NCBI GenBank assembly: GCA_037355855.1
Contig: CM074763.1
Coordinates: 5,332,001 to 5,396,000 of the forward strand
Length of the DNA: 64,000 nucleotides
Direction of reading: 5' to 3'
Source of the DNA: Pseudo-nitzschia pungens
Lineage: Eukaryota; Bacillariophyta; Bacillariophyceae; Bacillariales; Bacillariaceae
Both the position numbers and the translations under genes were made by a program. The notes under the pieces were generated by a model. It searched no databases, was not told the DNA's origin, and worked only from the letters and a program-made list of their open reading frames with translations. The stretch's first letter is position 1, and the number at the start of each line of letters is the position of its first letter. Below are positions 55,568 to 64,000 of the stretch, piece by piece.

Positions 55568-57317
55568 ATGGTCCAAATAATGACAAATTCGACAACATTG
55601 TCGGCGCCGGCGAATGCATCCAAAACGCTGAGCGCTTCTTGCTTTCGTCGATTCCGTCGCCGCGGAAACGGGGGAGTTTTTTTTCCGCCGCATCAATTTT
55701 CCAAAACAGCAGCAGCAGCAGCAGCAGCACACAATCCTCGCGGACGACGAACCCGGCGAACGTGCTCTTTCGCCCTTCTCTCCGTTGTCATTGCGACCAT
55801 CTGCGTTTTGCAGTGGGCGATCCTATCCTCCCTCCTTGCTCCCGACAGCTCGAGCAACCCGGAAAACAGGAGCGATCCCGAAAACCAACTCCTCTGGACG
55901 AGCTGCCCGAGCCACGACGGTCTCCGAGAGAGCGACCCGAAACGCCCCGAGAGAAACGGCAAGGACAAGAACAAGGATAAGGACAGCTTCAACGAAAACG
56001 AGGACATTTGCTTTGTGACGTGCATCTTTGGGGGAAACGCGCGCGACGTGGATCAACCGGCAAATGTCGAATGGTTCCGGGACCACTGGTGCCACACCCG
56101 GTTTTTGTTGGTAACGAATCTTCCGGACTTGCCGGCTCCCGGCTGGACCAAGATCGTGTCCCCGATTGCTGGCAGCGATGCAGATGCAGATGGAGATGCA
56201 GATGCAGAGCGTACGACTGGCCGAAACACGACGCGATCCACCGCCGGCGCCAGCGACAGCGCCATCGTCCACGTGGAACCGGAAGCGACGACCAAGCTGC
56301 ACATTGTTCAATCCCGGCACGCCAAGTTCCTGGCGTGGGACGTGCTGAACGACATTGTGCCGAAGCACTGCGCGGCCGTGGTGTACATGGATGGATACCT
56401 CGTCCCGAAGCGCTACACGAGCTGGCGAACCTTTGGGGCATCCCTCCTGGGTTCCTCGCCCTGGTCTCCCTCCTCGCCACTGTTTGGCTGGGTGCCGTCG
56501 GCAGTGGGGAGAGGGAACCGACGGCACCTTTTGCGGATCCCTCCACCCCCAAAGTTCCAAGCGATCATCGAGCAGGTCCGGACCCACCCCTGGGGCCTGT
56601 CGCAGGTGAAACAAAAATATTTCGACGGCTTGCCCATGACGACGCTGCTCCACAATCTCGTGCGGGATCGAAAGGATACGGAAGAGCACGTCCGTGACAC
56701 GCTGGAATGGTTTCGGTCCCACACGACGGATTTCCAAGAAATCATGCCGTACTATCTCAACAAATATTTCGGTGAGTGAGAGATGATTCAGTGGGTGATT
56801 CAGCGAGTCATTCAGTGAGTGCGCACGCCTTTATCTACGGTAAAGCTCTGTGTCGCAGATTTGTGCAATTTTTTCGCATCGCATGGCATGGCATTGCATT
56901 CCGTCACGTCACGTCACATCGCGTTACATCGCATCGCATCGCATTGCATATTCCACTGCTGCGCAATCAAATCAAACGGGGCAACAGAATCGTGTCGACT
57001 TTCACCGGCTTCGAATGCAATGCACTCACTATGATCATTTTTTTTTTTTTTTTTCAACCGGACTCGTGCGTGCCACGCAACGGGAACGCGCAGCCTACGA
57101 CCCCAACAATGCTCGGTATCGCGAGTTGAGTTCCTACTTTTGGAAGACTTACACAACCTACGGAGGTTTGTGGAGGGACCAACCTCTGTGGGCGTATGTA
57201 TTGCATCATTTCAACGTGACACCCGCTGTCATGACTACCGAGGGGACCATCACCAGGGGAGGGGATCTGTTCGAAACGGGCGGAACACTGGGGTGGGGCA
57301 AACACGTTTACGTTTAG
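55568..57317 (+). CDS. Type II membrane protein, glycosyltransferase-like (possible DUF616)
   Basis: Two exons: 55568-56771 and 57094-57317 (322-nt intron, donor GTGAGT, polypyrimidine tract before the acceptor), 475 aa. The junction reads YLNKYFAYDPNNARYR. A basic cytosolic N-terminus is followed by one membrane segment (about residues 67-88), an acidic/basic stem and a lumenal domain. That domain shows DICFVTCIFGGNARDV, HWCHTRFLLVTNL, SRHAKFLAWDVL, AAVVYMDGYLVPK and THPWGLSQVK. Golgi glycosyltransferases share this topology, and the YMDG in a strand context recalls DUF616/TOD1-type enzymes. Donor and acceptor are unknown. A DADADGDADAE insert comes from a GCAGAT repeat. Confidence 0.65.
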
Positions 57318-57724
57318 TTCGGCTCGAAGTTTTGCGGGAGAAGGGACAACAGGAAACGCAATTTCAAACATTGCAGAACCCGGCGGGTATATAGGTCGCC
57401 CAGCATACCGAAGCATACCGATGCAGTTCGACAATTTCATTCCAAGTGCGGAACCATGATTCTGTATCTAATAATCATAACATTCTAAATTAGCGCGCTT
57501 CAACAAAGTGCTGATTGTGTAGCCTTGGTTGGTTGAAAGTCCAACCAAACACATTTCCGAAAGGCATCGTTCACGACCCTTTCCATCCTTTTCCGATCGA
57601 TGGATTCGTAGAAGAGAACCGTCACGGCTTTCACATTTCGAATCCAATATCCACTATCCAATTCAACTATGCTTTTCTAACCGATCGATCCATTCATCCA
57701 TCGACCCATCCATCACAATCCGGT

Positions 57725-58498
57725 TTAGCTCGAACCAGGAATGCGGAGCTGGTCCATGTAACGCCACAAGATGTTGGGAGAGACCAGGTTGTCGACCTCG
57801 TGAACCAAACCATTTCCGACGTATCCCGATCGCAAGACATTGGCCTTGTTGAGGGTCACGCTTCCGTCCTCGGTTCCGCCGAATCCGAAAAAGCCACCGG
57901 TGGTGGCCCGTTCGATCGGAACCTCGCCACCGACCGTCAACACGCCGCCCGCTTCGAAGAGGGCTTCGGCCGTGACCGGCTCTCCGATCACGTGGTAGGC
58001 CGCAATCTTTTGGGTCGTCTCGAGGTTTCGGTCGTCCATCATCTGCTTGAGTTTGTCGGGGCCGAGATTCTGCAGGGCCTCCAGGCTCGGAAGAAAAACG
58101 GTAAAGCCGGGTTCGTTGCCCTCTTCCGTCTCGGCGATGGCCTTCCAAATCTCTTCGTTCTTGTCCAGTATCGCATAAAAGTCGGGGTAGTCCCGCTGGA
58201 GGAAGTCCCGAAGCAAGGTCAGATCGTTGTTCTCCTCCGTGTAGCCGGTCTCGCTGTAGCTTCCATCGTCGTACCCACCTTCGCTGTAACCACCTTCGCT
58301 ATATCCACCTTCACTGTAGCCAGCCTCGCTGTAGCCGGCCTCGCTGTAGCTTCCATCATCATATGCAAGCAGGGGAGAAGAAAGGCCTCTGGATACGGTG
58401 CATTGCGGAAGACGTCGCGTCGTCGTAAAGGCCGTGGAGCATGTCCAGCCGATGGCGGAAACACCCAAACAAAAAACGGCCCGTTTGTTATTCAGCAT
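57725..58498 (-). CDS. Fasciclin (FAS1) domain protein with YSEGG repeat tract
   Basis: 257 aa from the ATG at 58498. The hydrophobic N-terminus followed by STAFTTTRR suggests a signal or bipartite plastid leader (inference). Residues about 46-86 are a tandem pentapeptide tract (YSEAG, YSEGG, YDDGS, YSETG), encoded by 15-bp DNA repeats at about 58250-58360. A single FAS1 domain follows: LLRDFLQRDYPDFYAIL, FTVFLPSLEALQNLG, IAAYHVIGEPVTAEAL and GNGLVHEVDNLVSP, with the family's terminal VHxVDxxL block. FAS1 domains mediate adhesion or ligand binding; some are chloroplast proteins. Confidence 0.88.
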   Translation of the reverse strand: MLNNKRAVFCLGVSAIGWTCSTAFTTTRRLPQCTVSRGLSSPLLAYDDGSYSEAGYSEAGYSEGGYSEGGYSEGGYDDGSYSETGYTEENNDLTLLRDFLQRDYPDFYAILDKNEEIWKAIAETEEGNEPGFTVFLPSLEALQNLGPDKLKQMMDDRNLETTQKIAAYHVIGEPVTAEALFEAGGVLTVGGEVPIERATTGGFFGFGGTEDGSVTLNKANVLRSGYVGNGLVHEVDNLVSPNILWRYMDQLRIPGSS

Positions 58499-59323
58499 CT
58501 TTCTTTTGTTTGATTGTTGTCACTTTGCTAACGTTACTGCTGGAGCTTTGAATCTAGGTTTTGTGAACAGAAGGGAATAGGCTTCTACTACGGTAGGGAT
58601 CATCGGTGTGGCAAAGTGGCGTCGAAAACCGATGACAGATGCTTCCACGAACCGTGCGATTGTTTTTCGTTGATGTGAGTTGTTGCAGGCTTTTTAGGGA
58701 ACAGTGTCAACAAGCGATGATGTCATCTGGCCGACCAACCAAAACTCGTAAAATCTATTAGGGTTATTAGCCTTTTCCAATAAGGTTTTCATGTCCGTCC
58801 CTGACCAGTTTGGCGCGCAAGCTACCCGGCGAGCGACAATTCAAAAACAATGATGAAAAAATAACAATGTAGAGAAATACAGAAACGTACGTACCAGTTA
58901 CAGACACATTTAGGGTTTGCATACGTACGTATTTGACCAAAATAATCTCATCGTGCGTGGTGTTGATGCAGACATGATCTTGATTCGAAAACCCAATCAA
59001 AAACCAACATCAAGGACACTTGCACTAAGTATGGATACCATCGATAGTGAAAAGCACGACGAATCCGCAACAAAGAAAATGCCTCCGTTGCCTACCCCGC
59101 GCCTTTTCCTATTCGAATCGATCTAAGTAAGTTCCTTGTTCTGCTTCCAATATCGCAAGTACGTGCACAAGCATCTCCCTGGTCTTCTTGTGTTTCTTGT
59201 TTCTTGCGTTCCCTCCGATTACTGGTCATTGGAACCCAGAGGCTACTTTTGCAATCTCTTTCGTCCATTCCATAAGGTTAGTACGATTACAGCTCTTGTT
59301 GTCTCTACGAAGTTTCGGAAACA
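58499..59323. other. Divergent promoter region
   Basis: 825 bp between the FAS1 gene and the plastid-targeted gene, with no gene supported. A CGTACGTAC cluster lies near 58887 and 58922. Confidence 0.45.
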
Positions 59324-60268
59324 ATGAAATTTTGCGGGAGTCTCTTGATTGCCTCCATGGCTGCCACGGCATCCGCCTTTGCCCCGGCGTCGTTGTCGAC
59401 CGGCAGAAGCGGCACCGGGTTGAATTCGTTCTCGTACGACCCCAACCTCGGCGGATTGCCACCAGCCGCTCCGGAACCTCCACCCGCTCCGCCCGCCGAA
59501 ACCACGGGCGGGAGACAGAGCCCCATCGACGATGATTTTTTGGCAAAGGCCCCGACGGCCACGCGAATCCAAGGAGACACTCTCCGAACCTGGGATTTCA
59601 CCGACATCAACACGAAACGCGTGCAGGTCGGAGTCGAGGGAAAGAGCGGACGCCCCATGAATACCCGTATCGAGTACTGGCACACACCCACTTACATTCC
59701 GTTTCAGGTGACAGCCTATTCCGAGGATGGCTTGATTCGACCCATCGATTGCATCATCGAGACACCCAAGCATCCCAAGACCATTGCCATGTTTAACACG
59801 GGTTCGCAACAAATGCCATTCGATGGTGCCGCCGACGATACTCGCATGATCTCCCCCTACGATGCGCTCGCAAAGGGGCCCGATTCTGCTCCATGCGATG
59901 TGGTGCAGGGAGGAGGCATGGTCAAGTACTACAATTTTGATACGGACGTCGAAAGCATCCAGGTATACATTCGATCACCAGAATACAACATGAAGGCCAA
60001 GCTCGAAATCACGACCGGACCCAACAGTGTGAGACAAACGTACGAGGTTTACTGCTCGTCGGGATACAAGACGCCATTTTTCACCGTCATTCAGACACCA
60101 GGCGCGGAGCCGTGCACGCTTCGTATTATCAACCAGAACAGCGTCGAATTCCCTTTCGATGCCTACGTCCTTCCGTACCGGGTTGGGGATGCCGGTATGG
60201 GCGGCGATGAGAACTTGACTTGGGGGGAAGCACCTCGTCCAGCGTCCAGCATCATGGGACGATGGTAA
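59324..60268 (+). CDS. Plastid-targeted protein of unknown function
   Basis: Single-exon 314-aa protein. The N-terminus MKFCGSLLIASMAATASAFA followed by PASLS is a textbook heterokont bipartite leader with cleavage at ASA/FAP (residues 16-21). The transit part is Ser/Gly-rich, then comes a Pro-rich linker. The mature part looks beta-rich: TWDFTDINTKRVQVGVEG, PFQVTAYSEDGLIRPIDC, VESIQVYIRSPEYNMKAKLE and FPFDAYVLPYRVGDAG. I do not recognise the family; a stromal or thylakoid-associated beta-sandwich is inferred. Confidence 0.8.
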   Translation: MKFCGSLLIASMAATASAFAPASLSTGRSGTGLNSFSYDPNLGGLPPAAPEPPPAPPAETTGGRQSPIDDDFLAKAPTATRIQGDTLRTWDFTDINTKRVQVGVEGKSGRPMNTRIEYWHTPTYIPFQVTAYSEDGLIRPIDCIIETPKHPKTIAMFNTGSQQMPFDGAADDTRMISPYDALAKGPDSAPCDVVQGGGMVKYYNFDTDVESIQVYIRSPEYNMKAKLEITTGPNSVRQTYEVYCSSGYKTPFFTVIQTPGAEPCTLRIINQNSVEFPFDAYVLPYRVGDAGMGGDENLTWGEAPRPASSIMGRW

Positions 60269-60850
60269 TTTAATGGATGAATGAAGACGATCTTTTGAAT
60301 GTTCGAATAATATCGATGAAAGTATTCTCATCTTTTTATGCAGTGATCCATGTAGTAACAAATAAAATCGGAAACAATCGGAATGTAACGCAGCTCTATG
60401 CACTTTAGATCGTACACGAGCGGAGGAAAAACATTGTTCGGGCTACGATCGGAATACTGTGTTGGGGCACGTAGTTACAAGCACCGCGACGGAATTTGGT
60501 GTGATGTTCGTGGTCAACATTGACAACGCGTTTGTTCAATTTTCACCCTGATTCAGACACTCCAAACATCAGCCATCAGAGGTGTCACTATACATTCATA
60601 GGTCGAATAACTTCACATCAATTTCGGTCATGCTGGATTTCCAGATTACGCATTGCAATCTTTGAAAGGGTGTGTCGAATAGAATATACAGTAATATTTG
60701 TCGTTATGTATTTTGTATTCTGTTTCTTTCGAATACTGCTATAAGGAATCGCTTTTATGCGAATCGGAACAGCAAAAATTATAGCAGTGATGATGCGCAT
60801 CCACTGGTCCAATGTACAAGGAGAAAAGGTCAAATGTTTGGTCAGAACTC
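60269..60850. other. Short convergent intergenic region
   Basis: 582 bp. I see no gene or array. Confidence 0.45.
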
Positions 60851-61414
60851 TCATTTTTCACACTTCTCCGCGTATACAGCTAGTGCCGCTTCGGAATCGC
60901 ACAAGGCCAATTCGACGGCCCTCAATGCATTCAGGCGATTGGACTGCGTGAGACACACATCTCTCATCTTGGAATCGTTGTAGGAAAAGGTTCCACTGCT
61001 GGTTTGCAGTCGTTGTGACTCTTGTTCCGCCATGACAAGACGAATCCTGTCCTGTCTACGGTGGATTACATCAGCCTTGTAAGATATCTTTTTTTCGTTC
61101 GGCACCTTGGAGTGGGTTTCGAGACCCCTTGCGCAGTAGTGAGACGTTCTTTCCGTCGCTTGCAGTTCTGCTTGTTTCAATGCCTTCACAACGTCCTTCT
61201 GAATTGACCGGTAATCATTTTGTGACAACCATGTCGAAGTCGACGTCGAGGGTGCCGGTATGACGTATTGCTCCACTACCAATTCCTTGCCGAAACGAAC
61301 GGATTCAAGTTTCTTCTTCTTCTTGATTTTGTTCTTGATTCTCCTCCTTCCAGATATCTTGGTATTCCTCTTTATCTTACGTCTACGAATGGTTGTGGGT
61401 GTGATCAGTCGCAT
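60851..61414 (-). CDS. Small basic protein with the CxRGLE motif, diatom family of unknown function
   Basis: 187 aa from the ATG at 61414. The first 36 residues are very basic (RRRKIKRNTK, KKKKK), a likely nuclear signal. Next come WLSQNDYRSIQKDVVKALKQ, HYCARGLETHSK, VIHRRQDRIRLVMAEQESQR and a helical end with AALAVYAEKCEK. The pattern W-x-S-x-x-D..., C-x-RGLE..., EQ-x-x-Q..., is one I associate with a large diatom family of short regulators of unknown function (memory-based, not searched). Confidence 0.65.
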   Translation of the reverse strand: MRLITPTTIRRRKIKRNTKISGRRRIKNKIKKKKKLESVRFGKELVVEQYVIPAPSTSTSTWLSQNDYRSIQKDVVKALKQAELQATERTSHYCARGLETHSKVPNEKKISYKADVIHRRQDRIRLVMAEQESQRLQTSSGTFSYNDSKMRDVCLTQSNRLNALRAVELALCDSEAALAVYAEKCEK

Positions 61415-63280
61415 ACTAGCATATGGTTTGTATTGTATTTCAAATTGTTTTCAATGATTTTTATGCGTTCGTTCATGTTGTGATTTTTAGTTTTGAGACC
61501 GTTGATCTGAAAAAATGATACCGGTATTCCTTTGTGAAGTCCAATGATACGACCATCGTGATCTCAATATCTCTGATACATTTATGGTGGGAAAATCGGT
61601 ATTGGTGTCACTCGAACGTCCTTGTTATTATCAAGGGTTTGCTTGTTCAACCACGAACCACTAAGTCCTTTTGTCATCTTAACGTTCTCAAAGATGTGAA
61701 GGGAATTTCTTCTTATTTGTCTCGGGGCCCAGACGAAATCAAAAAATAAATGGAGGAATTATTTGAACGGGGCATATAAGCGTGATAATGCGTGATGATC
61801 CGAAAATGACCTAGAAAACACTTTTTCTCACTAAGTGGGAATCGCTTTTTGCAAAGTCTGAGTTCTTCTCTTTGTCATTCCCTTTCGATTTACTGTCCTT
61901 TAGTGGCCCTTGAGGTTTTCGACCTTTTCAATTCCTCGCCACGATGGAGGAATTCATAATTTTTTTTTTAGGTGATTCAAGAGAAAAGACTAAATACTTT
62001 TTCTATTGTCTAAAAATTCAAAGTGAAAGGTATAATTGATTCATTTTTGTGTTTTTCTTAACGGAAATAACAAAAGAAGTAACAATGACATATTTTGTCG
62101 AAAGGAAAAGATACAAAAGCCTCCACGATTTTTCTTGTCTGATTCTTTTCTGCGGATCAATACAGCTCTCGTACGATAATCAAGGAATCAAATTAATCAC
62201 GTAAAGTATGTCAGGGGCATACCGTTCGATGGATTCGTGCTAATAATTTTCACCTACTTCCTGTTAATCTGGTGATGATAGATTCCCGTCAGGCGAAAGG
62301 GTCGCATTCCGAACGTCAAGTCAACAATTACTGACAAGGTGTGATAGTGGTATTCACAACAAAATGCTTTGTAGCTTAAGGAGCTTTCGAAGTGTGCAAC
62401 AATGTTGCTTCTTCTTTGTATTCATCATCCTTCCTTTGGGTTGGTTTGTTTAATCTAGTGAACCGTCTGGTCTCGGAAAAAAACTCTGCTCAAGAACTCT
62501 AAGTTGTTCATTTGTGTGATGATTGATCCAGTAATAATTATTGGTAGTCATTCCACATTGACGACTTATAAACAATACGATAGGATTTTGCATTTACTTG
62601 TAAGGATTAAGGTTACTCATACCTGCGATGTCCCGGATGCTCGATGGTGTTGTTTCTGTTGATCGAGAACAAGAATTTCTGGAGATGCAAGGTCCTACGT
62701 ACGGTAAGTTAACCTTACTCCCGACAAACAATAATCGTACAAAAATGCCTACACGTACCGTACCGGTGGCGTTGTAAATTCGATTTGTTGATGTTTTCGA
62801 TTTCTGCGCCACTAAGATCTTACTTTATTCATACCAGTTGCACCAGAATTAGCCCGAAAAGGCGTATTATATTTACCAAAAAACATTCGTGGGTCAGATA
62901 CTTTCGTGCTGTGTCAGATACATGCGCGTGCGCGCTTTACAAAAGCAGTATTTAATAATATCTGATCAATACTCCTTCAATTAATAAGTACACTTATTGA
63001 TTACTGTATCAGCGTATAATTAGTACGAGTTAATAGGGACTTCTTATTTCGTACAAAGTAGTGTTTTGACAAGAGACAAGAAGCATGCACGAGTTCAGAG
63101 TTAGGACACACAAGAAACAAACTATTGACTCTAGAAACAAACACTGTTTCTACTACAACTCCACCGGGGGGCAAACGCTAGCAACAAAAAGAACAAACAC
63201 ATAAATTTAAATTTCGAAACAACAACAACAACCACAACAAGTACAGCAGCTAAAAACACCCATTACCCTCAACAAAAACA
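61415..63280. other. Gene-poor stretch of about 1.9 kb
   Basis: AT-rich sequence with no frame above about 75 codons and no recognised domain. GGTAC/AAGGTT words occur at 62600-62770. Confidence 0.45.
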
Positions 63281-63404
63281 CTCCCCTTTGTCTCCAGCAA
63301 GCAAACCTCCAACAAACAAGAAGGAAACAAGCGCCGAAACGAAACAAGCAAACGCCCAAACAAGCAAACGCCGAAACGCAGAAACGACAGCAAGCAGCAA
63401 GCAG

Positions 63405-63960
63405 CAACCAACGCGTCGATAATACAGGGGGGGACAGCAAGCAGCAAACAACAAGCAACGCGTCGATAATACAGGGGGGACAGCAAGCAGCAAGCAGCAG
63501 CAACGCGTCGATAATACAGGGGGGACAGCAAGCAGCAACGCGTCAATAATACAGGGGGGGCAGCAAGCGGCAGCAACGCGTCGATATTACAGGGGGGGAC
63601 AGCAAGCAGCAGCAAGCAGTAACGTGTCGATAATACAGGGGGGAGACAGCAAGCAGCAGCAAGCAGTAATGCGTCGATAATACAGGGGGGAGACAGCAAG
63701 CAGCAACAAGCAGCAACGTATCAATAATACAGGGGACAGCAAACAACAACGCGTCGATAATACTGGGGACAGCAGCAGCAACGCGTCAATAATACAATGC
63801 GTAGATAATACAGGGGACAGCAACGCGCTGATATACGGCAAACAGCAACGCGTCAATAATACTGGGGATAGCAGCAGCAACGCGTCGATCTACAACAAAC
63901 AGCAACACGTTGATATGCAGCAAGCGTCAATATACAGGGGAGCAGCAAGCAGCGAGCAGC
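63405..63960. repeat. Minisatellite with core ACGCGTCGATAATACAGGGG
   Basis: The 20-bp core or a variant recurs about a dozen times at intervals of roughly 30-48 bp. Spacers are built from CAGCAAGCAGCAA and vary in length. Copies decay toward the right (TACTGGGG, GTTGATATGC). A related AAACAAGCAAACGCCGAAAC repeat precedes it (about 63290-63390). The array may continue beyond the window. Reverse-strand frames over it are repeat translations, not genes. Confidence 0.8.
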
Positions 63961-64000
63961 GAGCAGCAAATGACGTACAGGGGTTTCGCTGGGTTTGACG

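Noticed and set aside
63250..63880. Cys/Leu-rich reverse-strand frames (SPLYYRR-type repeats)
   Set aside because: Direct translation of the minisatellite in several frames at once; no independent coding signal.
63405..63960. CRISPR-like array
   Set aside because: Repeats are degenerate and spacers are themselves repetitive (CAGCAAG) and of uneven length; the context is eukaryotic.

Overview
The window looks like nuclear DNA of a diatom, probably a raphid pennate (inference). Genes are separated by AT-rich spacers and have one or two short GT-AG introns (142 to 334 nt). Several N-termini carry signal peptides, one with the ASA/FAP motif of plastid-targeted heterokont proteins. A DUF6824 protein and a protein with the CxRGLE motif, both families I associate with diatoms, are present. 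Host exons are GC-rich; spacers are full of TAC/TAG microsatellites and of short AAGGTTAC, TTCGTA and CGGTAC words.

Layout: a 5'-truncated WD40 protein; a secreted protein with a VHL-like domain joined to a cyclophilin domain; a reverse-strand GH3 beta-glucosidase; two TA-flanked MITEs and an 828-bp hAT-like element; a reverse-strand CDC14 phosphatase; a Pro/Gln-rich zinc-finger protein; a reverse-strand RING protein resembling HEI10/CCNB1IP1; a GTP cyclohydrolase II / DHBP synthase fusion; a PHD-Tudor/PWWP-like chromatin gene read in several frames; a reverse-strand 2OG-Fe(II) oxygenase; a DUF6824 protein; a reverse-strand small secreted Cys-containing protein; a reverse-strand TspO-like membrane protein; and a nucleoredoxin-like protein lacking CxxC.

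From 43763 to 54668 lies an apparently full-length LINE of about 10.9 kb. It has two open ORFs meeting at ATGGTTAG, a 1.8-kb leader with repeated modules, and a 19-bp target-site duplication inside a TAC/TAG microsatellite. The right part holds a membrane-anchored glycosyltransferase-like protein, a reverse-strand fasciclin protein with a YSEGG repeat tract, a plastid-targeted protein of unknown function, a reverse-strand CxRGLE protein, a gene-poor 2 kb, and the start of a minisatellite running towards the window end.

The genes look like independent housekeeping loci, not one pathway. The main unusual signals are the RibA-then-RibB domain order, the VHL-cyclophilin fusion, the CxxC-less redoxin, the intact LINE with an unrecognised ORF1, and two element families inserted in TAC repeats. 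No computation was run: splice sites were placed by eye from GT/AG, reading frame and family continuity.
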